Shown in pieces: positions 1-8,710 of a DNA stretch of 64,000 nt. The first letter of the stretch is position 1, and each line of letters starts with the position of its first letter. A model generated the notes under the pieces. It searched no databases and was not told the origin of the DNA. It saw nothing but the letters and a program-made list of their open reading frames with translations. Location: assembly GCF_900103815.1 (NCBI RefSeq), contig NZ_FNHZ01000001.1, positions 558,001 through 622,000 on the forward strand. The letters are read 5' to 3'. Source of the stretch: Lachnospira pectinoschiza (GTDB lineage Bacteria; Bacillota; Clostridia; Lachnospirales; Lachnospiraceae). Position numbers and translations under genes: made by a program.

Positions 1-665
1 TAAAGGGCCTTAACCTCCATGTTAATAAGGGAGAGACTATAGCTTTAGTGGGTGAATCGGGTGCTGGTAAATCTACGGTTTTAAACCTTGTTATTGGCTT
101 TAATTTCGCTTCTGAGGGTATTGTTAGTGTTGATGGACATAATCTAGAAGAAATCGATTTAAGGACCTATAGAAAGCATATAGCGGTGGTTCCGCAGACC
201 TCTATTATTTTCTCAGGAACTATAAGAGACAATATCACTTATGGTATGGAGGATGCAGATGAGGAGACTCTATCAAAGGTAGTAGATGCAGCAAACCTTC
301 GCGAGCTTATTGATAGATTACCGGAAGGCCTTGAAACAATGGTGGGAGAGCACGGTGGAAAATTATCTGGTGGTCAAAGACAGAGAATATCCATTGCTAG
401 AGCCCTTATTAGAAATCCAGAGGTTATTGTATTTGATGAGGCTACATCAGCTCTTGATAGTATTTCTGAAAAGCTTATTCAGTCCGCTATTAATAACCTA
501 ACAAAGGATAGAACTACATTTATTGTAGCCCATAGACTTTCAACTATTAGAGATGCTGACAAGATCGCAGTTATAGCTGATGGAAAATGTATTGAGTACG
601 GAAGCTTTGATGAGCTTATGGCACTTAAGGGACATTTCTATAAGATGAAGTCATTACAAAGTTAG
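1..665 (+). CDS. ABC transporter ATP-binding domain (exporter type), 5' partial
   Basis: This is the C-terminal nucleotide-binding domain of an ABC transporter whose start lies before the window; the reading frame is open from base 3. Visible motifs are Walker A GESGAGKST, signature LSGGQRQR, Walker B VIVFDEATSALD and the switch histidine in VAHRLST. These fit the exporter class in which an N-terminal six-helix membrane domain is fused to the ATPase (MsbA/LmrA-like), but that membrane part is not seen. The gene ends just before a strong bidirectional terminator shared with the convergent regulator. Substrate cannot be inferred. A GTG within the frame at position 48 is not a start: coding similarity (KGLNLHVNKGETIALVGESG) runs through it. 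Confidence 0.93.
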   Translation, partial: KGLNLHVNKGETIALVGESGAGKSTVLNLVIGFNFASEGIVSVDGHNLEEIDLRTYRKHIAVVPQTSIIFSGTIRDNITYGMEDADEETLSKVVDAANLRELIDRLPEGLETMVGEHGGKLSGGQRQRISIARALIRNPEVIVFDEATSALDSISEKLIQSAINNLTKDRTTFIVAHRLSTIRDADKIAVIADGKCIEYGSFDELMALKGHFYKMKSLQS

Positions 666-742
666 TCTAAGAGCCTTATCGCAGGGAAAAGCGTAGGGAA
701 GCTTTACAGTTAAGCCTTTTTGTGACATTTTCATAAATAAAA

Positions 743-796
743 AAATAAGAGGTTAAATTATCTACATAGGGGGATGATAATTTAACCTCTTTTATT
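743..796. terminator. Bidirectional intrinsic terminator
   Basis: A 16-bp perfect stem (747-762 with 776-791, arms AAGAGGTTAAATTATC and its complement) is flanked by A-rich sequence on the left and T-rich on the right. It can terminate both the ABC gene and the convergent XRE gene. Confidence 0.85.
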
Positions 797-824
797 TATA
801 TTCACTATTTACAAGAATATGTGA

Positions 825-1136
825 TTAAGCCCAAATTCTTAATGTAGAAATAAGCTTTTCCTTCTTGTCAGTATCAAGCTTCTGAACTAACTGAATAATT
901 TCGTTGTCAAGAGCTGTCTTCTGATATTCCTTATCTACAGAACCTGCTAAGTAATCAAGTGAAACTCCTGTAAGTTCAGCATAGTATGAAAGCATTCTTA
1001 ATGTCATAAGATTACGTCCATTCTCTACGTTACTGATATAACCAGGTGTTACGTCTAATGCCTTAGCAACATCTTCCTGTGTAAGACCGTGGGAAATTCT
1101 TAACTTCTTAACCTTTGCACCTAAATCGTTTTCCAT
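825..1136 (-). CDS. XRE-family helix-turn-helix regulator
   Basis: A 103-residue protein with an N-terminal lambda-repressor-type helix-turn-helix (about residues 8-62: LGAKVKKLRISHGLTQEDVA, then TPGYISNVENG). The C-terminal 40 residues are a short helical tail that may dimerise. The start is placed at ATG 1136 because GGAGG sits 8 bases upstream; the longer reading from TTG 1151 would use the ribosome-binding site itself as its first codons. It stands alone, convergent with the ABC gene, and its targets are unknown. A perfect palindrome at 1334-1347 upstream could be an operator, but nothing ties it to this protein. Confidence 0.88.
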   Translation of the reverse strand: MENDLGAKVKKLRISHGLTQEDVAKALDVTPGYISNVENGRNLMTLRMLSYYAELTGVSLDYLAGSVDKEYQKTALDNEIIQLVQKLDTDKKEKLISTLRIWA

Positions 1137-1468
1137 GTTTGCAACCTCCAAAAAAATAAAATAAAACGTGATGCAATGTTTCTAATAATTTTAAAACATT
1201 ACCATTTAGTGTAGTACCTAAAGAATATACTACAAATCTTCTGAGTTTAAAAGTGAAAAATTTTAAACTAAATCCAATCTTTAGCTAAGAACAAATTGGG
1301 GATCTCTTAAGCTAAAGGCGCGAAAATTGGGGAATAATCGCGATTATATTATCAAATCAGAAGGGCAATAATGCCCTCTGATTTAGATATTAAAATTTGC
1401 TAAAACTAGATTTAACTTTCTATAATCTAGCATAAATAAATGTGTTTGAAAAGCAAGTAGATGAGAAA
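1137..1468. other. Intergenic region between XRE gene and typA
   Basis: About 330 A/T-rich bases. It contains a 14-bp perfect palindrome (ATAATCGCGATTAT, 1334-1347) and a hairpin at 1354-1384 that probably terminates typA. No further open frame with a ribosome-binding site was seen. Confidence 0.6.
1354..1384 (-). terminator. Probable typA terminator hairpin
   Basis: Inverted repeat AAATCAGA-GGGCA / TGCCC-TCTGATTT with a short AT loop lies 85 bases past the typA stop. The T-tract on the minus strand is weak (TTTGAT), so efficiency is uncertain. Confidence 0.5.
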
Positions 1469-3298
1469 TTACTTCTTGTTAGCTCTATATCTTGCTGTTG
1501 AATCAAGAATCTTCTTACGGATTCTTAGGTGAGTAGGAGTTACCTCAAGTAACTCGTCTGTATCGATATAATCAAGAGCCTGCTCTAAGCTTAATACCTT
1601 AGGTGGTACAAGTCTTAATGCTTCATCAGCACTTGATGAACGAGTATTAGTAAGATGCTTTGTCTTGCAGACATTAACTTCGATATCTTCTGTACGAGGG
1701 TTCTCACCGATAATCATACCAGCATAAACCTTCTCACCAGGTCCAACGAATAATGTACCACGATCCTGAGCATTAAATAAACCGTATGTAACTGTTTCAC
1801 CATCTTCATAAGCGATTAATGAACCAGTCTTTCTATAAGAGATATCTCCCTTATATTCTTCATAACCTTCAAAGGATGAGTTAATAATACCGTTACCCTT
1901 TGTATCTGTCATGAACTCGCCTCTGTAACCGATAAGACCTCTAGCAGGAATGTTAAACTGTAATCTTGTGTAACCACCATTAATAGGTGTCATACCAAGA
2001 AGCTCACCCTTTCTCTGGCTTAACTTCTGGATTACTGAACCAGAGAATTCATCTGGAACATCGATATAACATAATTCCATAGGCTCGAGCTTCTTACCAC
2101 GCTCATCAGTCTTAAATAAAACTTCTGCCTTACTTACAGCAAATTCATAGCCTTCACGACGCATGTTCTCAATAAGAACTGAAAGATGTAATTCACCTCT
2201 ACCAGAAACCTTGAATGAGTTTTCTGAACCTGGGTTTTCTTCAACTCTTAAAGAAACGTCAGTGTTAAGCTCTCTAAATAATCTATCTCTTAAATGTCTA
2301 GATGTAACGAATTTACCTTCCTTACCAGCAAGTGGAGAGTCATTAACCATGAAATCCATAGAAAGTGTTGGCTCTGAAATCTTCTGGAATGGAATAGCTA
2401 CAGGGTTATCTACTGAACATAATGTATCACCGATGTGAATATCTGCAATACCTGAAACAGCAACGATTTCACCGATTGTAGCTTCGTTAACTTCTACCTT
2501 GTTAAGACCCTGGAAAGTATAGAGCTTTGTAACTCTAACTCTCTTATGAACAGAAGAATCATGATGGTTAACAATCATAACCTCCTGATTTACCTTGATT
2601 GAACCGTTATCAATCTTACCAACACCGATTCTACCAACGAATTCGTTGTAATCGATTGTTGAAACAAGCATCTGTGTATCAGCATCTGGATCTCCTTCTG
2701 GAGCTGGGATGTTATCAACGATACACTGGAATAATGGTTCCATATCCTTCTTCTCATCATTTAAATCAGCCATAGCATAACCTGACTTAGCTGAAGCGAA
2801 AATAAATGGGCAATCAAGCTGGTCTTCATTAGCGTCTAAGTCGATGAATAATTCTAAGATCTCATCGATAACTTCGTTTGGTCTAGCTTCTGGTCTATCA
2901 ATCTTATTGATACAAACAATAATTGATAATTCAAGTTCGAGTGCCTTCTGTAAAACGAACTTTGTCTGTGGCATAACACCTTCAAAAGCATCGACAACGA
3001 GAATAACACCATTAACCATCTTTAAAACTCGCTCAACCTCACCACCGAAGTCAGCATGGCCTGGAGTATCTATAATGTTAATCTTTGTATCCTTATAAGT
3101 GATAGCAGTGTTTTTAGAAAGAATTGTAATTCCTCTTTCACGTTCAATATCGTTAGAATCCATGACACGTTCTGCAACTTCCTGATTAGCTCTAAAAGTA
3201 CCACTCTGCTTTAAAAGCTCATCAACAAGAGTTGTCTTACCATGATCTACGTGGGCGATAATAGCGATATTACGAATATCTTCACGTTTTGTCCTCAT
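1469..3298 (-). CDS. typA: GTP-binding translational GTPase TypA/BipA
   Basis: A 609-residue ribosome-associated GTPase of the EF-G superfamily, implicated in growth at low temperature and in ribosome assembly. The G domain shows the P-loop AHVDHGKTT (residues 14-22), switch region ERERGITI, DTPGHADFGGEV and the NKID guanine-specificity motif. Domain II, a domain V-like region and the BipA-specific C-terminal domain follow, and the length matches the family (about 605-615). ATG is preceded by AAAGGAC. It is transcribed alone, divergently from the SSB-like gene across a 400-base spacer. Confidence 0.97.
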   Translation of the reverse strand: MRTKREDIRNIAIIAHVDHGKTTLVDELLKQSGTFRANQEVAERVMDSNDIERERGITILSKNTAITYKDTKINIIDTPGHADFGGEVERVLKMVNGVILVVDAFEGVMPQTKFVLQKALELELSIIVCINKIDRPEARPNEVIDEILELFIDLDANEDQLDCPFIFASAKSGYAMADLNDEKKDMEPLFQCIVDNIPAPEGDPDADTQMLVSTIDYNEFVGRIGVGKIDNGSIKVNQEVMIVNHHDSSVHKRVRVTKLYTFQGLNKVEVNEATIGEIVAVSGIADIHIGDTLCSVDNPVAIPFQKISEPTLSMDFMVNDSPLAGKEGKFVTSRHLRDRLFRELNTDVSLRVEENPGSENSFKVSGRGELHLSVLIENMRREGYEFAVSKAEVLFKTDERGKKLEPMELCYIDVPDEFSGSVIQKLSQRKGELLGMTPINGGYTRLQFNIPARGLIGYRGEFMTDTKGNGIINSSFEGYEEYKGDISYRKTGSLIAYEDGETVTYGLFNAQDRGTLFVGPGEKVYAGMIIGENPRTEDIEVNVCKTKHLTNTRSSSADEALRLVPPKVLSLEQALDYIDTDELLEVTPTHLRIRKKILDSTARYRANKK

Positions 3299-3699
3299 TG
3301 TTTAGTCCTTTCTTCTTTATAAATACGAAATCTAATTTATTAATTAGCAAGTAGGGCTTAAAAATTAAGCCTGTTGTAATAGCAACTTTTTAATTCTATC
3401 ATAATATTTTCAAATTACAATAGTCTAAAAATAGAAAATATTGTATCTTAATTAGTACAATAGTTAAACTAAAATTTTTAAGAAAAATTGTGTATACAAT
3501 ATTTTAAATGTATGCTATATTTAAGTAAATTTTACATAAGAAAATTCTTAATATAAGATAGTTATTAGTAAAAAAATGTATTTTGAACACAAAATCTACA
3601 AAGTTTTATTTTACACTATTTTTTAGTCAAGCAACAGAGAAAACAAAAGACTAGCTGTTGTTGATACTTTTTTGGGATAAAGGAAGGAGAAAACGAGAA
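3299..3699. other. Divergent intergenic region typA / SSB-like gene
   Basis: About 400 very A/T-rich bases that must hold the two divergent promoters. A near-palindrome around TTGTGTATACAA (3489-3500) is the only notable structure. No gene was seen. Confidence 0.5.
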
Positions 3700-4422
3700 A
3701 TGTTAGAGAAAATCGCAGAGAATAACAAAGTCAGAATAGTAGGAAAGGTTGTTTCAGATTTCCAGTTCAGTCACGAAAGCTTTGGTGAAGGTTTCTACAT
3801 TTGTAATGTAGCAGTTTCAAGACTTAGTGATATGGAAGATATTATTCCTATTATTGTTTCAGACAGATTATTTGATGTGCATTCAGATTGTAAGGGTAAG
3901 GATGTTGTTATTTTAGGTCAGTTTAGATCATATAACAGACATGAAGAGACAGGTAGAAAGTTATTATTATCTGTTTTCGTTAAGGAAATTATTTTTGCAG
4001 AAGAATTAGAAAATCATGATGAATTTAATGAATACTATGATTTATATGCAGCTGAGAAGCAGGAAGTTGTAAAGGCAGAGGAAGAGGAAACAGAAGAGCA
4101 TCCACATAAGATTCCTTCTAATCAGATTTTCCTTGATGGTTTCGTTTGTAAGCCACCTGTTTATAGAAAGACTCCACTTGGTAGAGAAATCGCAGATTTA
4201 TTAGTAGCTGTTAACAGACAGTACGGTAAGTCAGATTACATTCCATGTATTGCTTGGGGCCGTAATGCAAAATATGCTTCAGATATTAAGATTGGTGCTA
4301 ACATTCAGGTTGTTGGTAGAGTACAGTCTAGAGAGTATTCAAAGAAGATTTCTGAGGACAAAACTGAGATTAGAGTAGCATACGAAGTTTCAGTAAGTCA
4401 GATTAAGAAAATTTCAGAATAA
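3700..4422 (+). CDS. Single-stranded-DNA-binding-like protein with two OB folds
   Basis: A 240-residue protein with two tandem regions that look like SSB/PriB OB folds. The N-terminal copy spans residues 7-100 (NKVRIVGKVVSDF to VFVKEIIF) and the C-terminal copy residues 142-238 (FLDGFVCKPPVYRKTPLGRE, CIAWGRNA, VVGRVQSREY). They are joined by an acidic linker (EEEETEEH). Bona fide SSB is about 140-180 residues with one OB fold and an acidic DDIPF-like tail; this protein lacks that tail, so it is probably an accessory ssDNA-binding protein and not the replicative SSB. The ATG at 3700 has AAGGAGA about 10 bases upstream and is preferred to the in-frame TTG at 3658. Confidence 0.82.
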   Translation: MLEKIAENNKVRIVGKVVSDFQFSHESFGEGFYICNVAVSRLSDMEDIIPIIVSDRLFDVHSDCKGKDVVILGQFRSYNRHEETGRKLLLSVFVKEIIFAEELENHDEFNEYYDLYAAEKQEVVKAEEEETEEHPHKIPSNQIFLDGFVCKPPVYRKTPLGREIADLLVAVNRQYGKSDYIPCIAWGRNAKYASDIKIGANIQVVGRVQSREYSKKISEDKTEIRVAYEVSVSQIKKISE

Positions 4423-4451
4423 AATATATACATTTAACTAGTTGTAATTGG

Positions 4452-4480
4452 TTGACATCGATATTTTCAAGTGCTATATT
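4452..4480 (+). promoter_or_regulatory. Promoter of the lysine-riboswitch/dapAB unit
   Basis: TTGACA (4452-4457), 17-base spacer, TATATT (4475-4480). It is a near-consensus housekeeping promoter about 70 bases upstream of the riboswitch aptamer. Confidence 0.75.
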
Positions 4481-4547
4481 GACACTTGTAAATAAGAAGT
4501 TATTTACAATATAATTTAATAAGTGATAGGAATTTTATTTCTATATA

Positions 4548-4709
4548 AGGTAGAGGTTGCGTGATTGATTAGTAGCTATTAGGAGGACCCGGAGTCCTAA
4601 GAATAAGTGTGAAAGGGAATTGCGCCGAAGTGTAGATATGCCGGAGTATTTATGCTGGGAGTATGGTCAATAACCATACGACTGTCATCATAAGATGGAG
4701 GGCTACTTA
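4548..4709 (+). promoter_or_regulatory. Lysine riboswitch (L box) aptamer
   Basis: The segment matches the lysine aptamer core in order: GGTAGAGGTTGCG at the 5' side of P1/P2, then GTGAAAGGGAATTGCGCCGAAG, a CTGGGAGTATGGTC / CCATACGACTGTC stretch, and ATGGAGGGCTACTT closing P1 (arms 4548-4553 and 4703-4708). It precedes an intrinsic terminator and the lysine-pathway genes dapA and dapB, the classical target. In this class lysine binding favours the terminator and lowers expression of lysine biosynthesis. Confidence 0.95.
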
Positions 4710-4742
4710 AGGATTAATTAATATTTAGGAAGATTCTTTAGG

Positions 4743-4771
4743 TGCCAGTCTATTTGACTGGCATTTGTTTT
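4743..4771 (+). terminator. Riboswitch attenuator terminator
   Basis: Perfect 8-bp stem TGCCAGTC / GACTGGCA with loop TATTT followed by TTTGTTTT. It lies between the lysine aptamer and dapA and is the likely expression platform. Confidence 0.9.
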
Positions 4772-4848
4772 GCCTTAACCTTTACCTAGGTAATTAACTA
4801 GAACTTTTTAAATATTAAGTAGCCGCAAATGGCAGAAAGAGGAAAGTT

Positions 4849-5733
4849 ATGTCAGTATTTACTGGAGCAGGTGTAGCAATTATTACACCTATGAAGGACA
4901 ATGGTGAAGTTAATTATGAGAAGCTTGGAGAATTTCTCGATTTCCAGATTAACAATTCTACAGATGCTATTATTATCTGTGGTACAACTGGTGAGGCTTC
5001 AACATTAACTAACGAAGAACATATTGAAGCTATTAGATTTACAGCTGAATATGTTAACAAGAGAGTTCCTGTTATTGCAGGTACAGGTTCTAATTGCACA
5101 GAGTCAGCAATTTATTTATCTAAGGAAGCTCAAAAGGTAGGTGTAGATGGTTTATTAGTTGTAACACCTTACTACAATAAGACTACACAAAAAGGTCTTT
5201 ATAAGCACTACAGTGCCATTGCTAAGTCAGTAGACTTACCAATTATTATGTACAATGTTCCAAGTAGAACAGGCTGCAATATTCAGCCAGAGACAGCTGT
5301 TAAGTTAGCTAAGGATGTTGAGAATATCGTTGCTATTAAGGCAGCTACAGGTAATCTTACACAGGAAAGTAAGATGATGGCATTAGCTGAAGGTAGACTT
5401 GATATGTATTCAGGTGAAGATGGACTTATTGTCCCACTTATGTCTATTGGAGCTAAGGGTGTTATTTCAGTATTATCAAATGTAGCACCAAAGCAGACAC
5501 ATGATATTTGCGCTGAGTTTATGGCAGGTAACGTTGAGAAGGCTAAGGAATTACAGTTTAAGGCTCTTAATTTAGTAGATGCATTATTCTGTGAGGTTAA
5601 TCCTATTCCAGTTAAGCATGCCCTTAATTTAATGGGTTGGAATGTTGGTCCACTTCGCGCTCCTTTATGCGAAATGGAAGATGCTAATCTTAAGAGACTT
5701 GAAAGTGCCCTTAAGGAATACGGCGTACTTTAA
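4849..5733 (+). CDS. dapA: 4-hydroxy-tetrahydrodipicolinate synthase
   Basis: A 294-residue cytosolic aldolase that condenses pyruvate with aspartate semialdehyde, the first committed step to diaminopimelate and lysine. Landmarks are GTTGEASTL (about 44-52), the tyrosine-bearing PYYNKTTQKGL (about 105-115), YNVPSRTG (about 133-140) and the Schiff-base lysine in IVAIKAATG (about 161). Length is typical. AGAGGAAAG precedes the ATG. It lies under the lysine riboswitch and is followed 34 bases later by dapB, so both are co-regulated by lysine. Confidence 0.97.
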   Translation: MSVFTGAGVAIITPMKDNGEVNYEKLGEFLDFQINNSTDAIIICGTTGEASTLTNEEHIEAIRFTAEYVNKRVPVIAGTGSNCTESAIYLSKEAQKVGVDGLLVVTPYYNKTTQKGLYKHYSAIAKSVDLPIIMYNVPSRTGCNIQPETAVKLAKDVENIVAIKAATGNLTQESKMMALAEGRLDMYSGEDGLIVPLMSIGAKGVISVLSNVAPKQTHDICAEFMAGNVEKAKELQFKALNLVDALFCEVNPIPVKHALNLMGWNVGPLRAPLCEMEDANLKRLESALKEYGVL

Positions 5734-5767
5734 TAACTAAAGTAAAATGATATAAAAGAGGTAGTAA

Positions 5768-6523
5768 ATGACAAGAGCAATTATGCATGGCTGTAATGGC
5801 CATATGGGTAGAGTTATTACAGGAATTTGTGATAACGATAAGGACATTGAGATAGTTGCAGGTGTTGATCCATTTGACGATGGACATAACACATATCCTG
5901 TATTTAGCTCAATAAAGGATTGTAATATTGAAGCTGATGTAATTATTGATTTTGCAGCAGCTAAGGCTATTGATGCCTTACTTGATTATGTAGAGGAAAA
6001 GAAGGTTCCAGTAGTAGTTTGTACAACTGGTTTATCTGATGAACAGATAGCAAGAATTAAGGATGTTTCAACACGTGTAGCTGTTTTAAAGTCAGCTAAC
6101 ATGTCCCTTGGTATTAATACAATTTTCAAGCTTTTAAAGGAAGCTGCAAAGGTATTCGCACCAGAGGGCTTTGATATTGAAATCGTTGAGAAGCATCATA
6201 ATAAGAAGATTGATGCACCATCTGGTACAGCACTTGCTCTAGCTGATTCTATGAAGGAAGTTTTAGATGATGATTACTTCTATAGATATGATAGAAGTCA
6301 GCTTAGAGAGAAGAGAAATCCTAAGGAAATCGGTATTAGTGCTGTTAGAGGCGGTACAATCGTTGGCGAGCATGAAGTATTCTTTGCTGGCGAAGACGAA
6401 GTAATCGAAATTAAACATACTGCTTATTCAAAGGCAGTCTTTGCAAAGGGAGCAGTTAGCGCTGCTAAGTTCCTTAAGGGCAAGGGCGCTGGCCTTTATG
6501 ACATGGGCGATGTAATTGCATAG
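5768..6523 (+). CDS. dapB: 4-hydroxy-tetrahydrodipicolinate reductase
   Basis: A 251-residue NAD(P)H-dependent reductase, the step after DapA. The N-terminal Rossmann motif GCNGHMGR (residues 8-15) and the catalytic/substrate loop EKHHNKKIDAPSGTAL (about 140-155) are intact. GAGG lies shortly before the ATG. It forms a two-gene unit with dapA. Its last 28 bases overlap, tail to tail, the end of the acetyltransferase gene on the other strand, and its terminator is located within that gene. Confidence 0.97.
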   Translation: MTRAIMHGCNGHMGRVITGICDNDKDIEIVAGVDPFDDGHNTYPVFSSIKDCNIEADVIIDFAAAKAIDALLDYVEEKKVPVVVCTTGLSDEQIARIKDVSTRVAVLKSANMSLGINTIFKLLKEAAKVFAPEGFDIEIVEKHHNKKIDAPSGTALALADSMKEVLDDDYFYRYDRSQLREKRNPKEIGISAVRGGTIVGEHEVFFAGEDEVIEIKHTAYSKAVFAKGAVSAAKFLKGKGAGLYDMGDVIA

Positions 6524-7404
6524 AAATTAACTTGGCTGGCTGCTTTAAAGCCAGCCTTTTTATATAGCTTACAAGCTGGAATGTTAGTGCTAGTTACATT
6601 TAGAATTAGAGGCAAGTCATAATTAGAAAAATGTTCCTCTAAACAGTCATAAAGCAAAGCATAGCCTAGTCCTAAATTTCTCTTATCTTCATCAACAAAA
6701 ACTCCGTAAATTGTAGCGTAAGATTTTTCAAAACTAATATTAATCACGGCAGCAGGTTCTTCCTCGTTAAAGCAGGCATTAAGAATCTGAACATCTTCAT
6801 CTTCGAGGCCGTAAACCTCACTAGATTCTAAGCTTTCATCTGCTTCAAGAGCTTCACCAGAATTAGAAGCATCTTCTGCTGATAAATATAAATAATAATG
6901 TTGGTGATCTTCTGTAAAGGCGCAGTAGTGGTCGATTTTTAAGCTGTCCTTTGAAAGCGTCTCCTGATTAGCTACAAAATCCTCTTTCTTTAAAACATAG
7001 AGATACTCTGAATAAAGATAGTCAGAAACAAAGCTAGCCTCCTTAAACTCCTCCTCTAGTGGCATAATAAAATTTGAGCTATTCTGCCAGTCAGAGATAC
7101 ATTTTCCAAGCAACTTAGTAAAACAGCCCTTGTTTCTATATTCTGGAAGGGTAAGAGCTGAGATTTCGAAAATGTTTTTGCTAGCCTCATCTAATTCTAT
7201 ATCAGAGGTTACTGGCTTTTCAAAGTTAATTAAAAGGGCTCCAAGGTAGCTAATGATAGTGTCACCTTCAAAGAGAGCGTAGCCTAGAAACTTAGGGTTG
7301 TACTGGTTTGAGTAGTAAGGCTCGTAGTCACTACATTTTCCTAAGAAGTCATTAAAAGCGGCTGAGATTGTTTCATCTATATAATCTAATTTTTTGATTT
7401 CCAT
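6496..7404 (-). CDS. GNAT-family N-acetyltransferase
   Basis: A 302-residue protein that looks like two GNAT modules. The N-terminal half has LTLPEYRNKGCFTKLLGKCI (about residues 102-121), a degenerate acetyl-CoA loop. The C-terminal half has GVFVDEDKRNLGLGYALLYD followed by NIPACKLYKKAGF, the canonical motif A and motif B. The substrate is unknown. GGAGG lies 8 bases before the ATG. It converges with dapB: its last codons overlap dapB, and the segment encoding KKAGFKAAS forms the dapB terminator hairpin on the opposite strand. Confidence 0.87.
   Translation of the reverse strand: MEIKKLDYIDETISAAFNDFLGKCSDYEPYYSNQYNPKFLGYALFEGDTIISYLGALLINFEKPVTSDIELDEASKNIFEISALTLPEYRNKGCFTKLLGKCISDWQNSSNFIMPLEEEFKEASFVSDYLYSEYLYVLKKEDFVANQETLSKDSLKIDHYCAFTEDHQHYYLYLSAEDASNSGEALEADESLESSEVYGLEDEDVQILNACFNEEEPAAVINISFEKSYATIYGVFVDEDKRNLGLGYALLYDCLEEHFSNYDLPLILNVTSTNIPACKLYKKAGFKAASQVNFYAITSPMS
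6534..6561 (+). terminator. dapB terminator embedded in the opposing acetyltransferase gene
   Basis: GGCTGGC (6534-6540) and GCCAGCC (6550-6556) enclose a 9-base loop and are followed by TTTTT. The hairpin lies 10 bases after the dapB stop and wholly inside the 3' end of the minus-strand gene. Confidence 0.85.
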
Positions 7405-7673
7405 TATTGTTCCTCCAAAATGTCTTTTATACGAATATTTGTCGCGTTTTTTTAGAATTTAGCGGAAATTTTTACGGGTAAAATCACGACAAGTGGTTTT
7501 AAATACTAGGTATTGAGGCCTAGACCTTTTAAAACTTTTATTTACAAAATGTTTTAAATGCATTATGATTATATCATTGCCTAACAAAAGGTTACAAGTT
7601 ATAAGCAAGTTTGATTTCTTGGAAAAAAGTTAAGCTACTTATTTGGTAGCTTATTTAGATTTAAGGAGGACTT

Positions 7674-8552
7674 ATGAGCAAAGTTGCGATTGTTACAGAC
7701 AGCAATAGTGGTATTACACAAAAACAAAGCAAAGAATTAGGAATAAGAGTAATTCCTATGCCATTTTTCATTGATGGTAAGGAATATCTTGAAGATATTA
7801 CATTAACACAGGAAGAATTTTACGTAAAGCTTGAAGGAGATGCTGATATTTCTACATCTCAGCCATCAGTTGGTGAATTACAGGATACATTTGATGAGGT
7901 CTTAAAGGACTACGATGAACTTGTATTTATCCCAATGTCTAGCGGCCTTTCAGGCACATGCCAGACAGCTACAATGCTTGCTGATGATTATGACGGAAAG
8001 GTTTGTGTTGTTAACAACCAGAGAATTTCTGTTACTATGAGACAGTCAGCCCTAGATGCACTTGAGCTTGCAAAGAAGGGTTATTCAGCTAAGGAAATCA
8101 AGGAGATCCTAGAGAAGCATAAGTTTGATTCAAGTATCTATATCACACTTGAGACTTTAAAGTATCTTAAGAAGGGTGGAAGAATCACACCTGCAGCTGC
8201 AGCAATTGGTACAGTTTTAAACTTAAAGCCAGTTTTACAGATTCAAGGCGAGAAGCTTGATGCCTACACTAAGACAAGAGGTAAGGAAGCTGCTAAAAAG
8301 AAGATGATTGAAGCTATGAAAAATGACTTCGAGAACCGTTTTGCTAACTTCGCAAAGGAAGGTAAGCTTCACCTTGAGGCTGCATATTCAGGAAATCCAG
8401 AAGAGGCAGCAGAGTGGAAGGAATTATTATCTAAGGAATTCCCAGGATACGACATCCACATGGATCCATTATCCCTTAGTATCTCATGTCATATCGGTAA
8501 GGGCGCACTTGCAGTAGCTGTGTCAGCTTATTTACCTGAGCTTGAGGCATAA
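7674..8552 (+). CDS. DegV family fatty-acid-binding protein
   Basis: A 292-residue DegV/FakB-type protein. The family binds a fatty acid and presents it to the FakA kinase for phosphorylation. Typical features are the N-terminal IVTDSNSGIT, the TSQPS motif (about residues 62-66) that contacts the carboxylate, and the C-terminal HIGKGALAVAV. AAGGAGG precedes the ATG. No fakA is near, so the partner must be encoded elsewhere; DegV paralogues are often scattered and numerous in this group. Confidence 0.92.
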   Translation: MSKVAIVTDSNSGITQKQSKELGIRVIPMPFFIDGKEYLEDITLTQEEFYVKLEGDADISTSQPSVGELQDTFDEVLKDYDELVFIPMSSGLSGTCQTATMLADDYDGKVCVVNNQRISVTMRQSALDALELAKKGYSAKEIKEILEKHKFDSSIYITLETLKYLKKGGRITPAAAAIGTVLNLKPVLQIQGEKLDAYTKTRGKEAAKKKMIEAMKNDFENRFANFAKEGKLHLEAAYSGNPEEAAEWKELLSKEFPGYDIHMDPLSLSISCHIGKGALAVAVSAYLPELEA

Positions 8553-8603
8553 AATTTTTTAGAAATGCTTACAAATTATTTACAGAATTGTCAAATTATT
8601 AAC

Positions 8604-8632
8604 TTGCAATCAATATACATAGCATATATAAT
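8604..8632 (+). promoter_or_regulatory. Probable promoter of the flavodoxin gene
   Basis: TTGCAA (8604-8609), 17-base spacer, TATAAT (8627-8632), about 80 bases before the start codon. Confidence 0.6.
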
Positions 8633-8710
8633 TGACTAAATTGTACGTGAATCAGGACTTATAGATTATACATTTTAGGATTTGTGTATAGTTTATAAGG
8701 AGTTGTGTAG

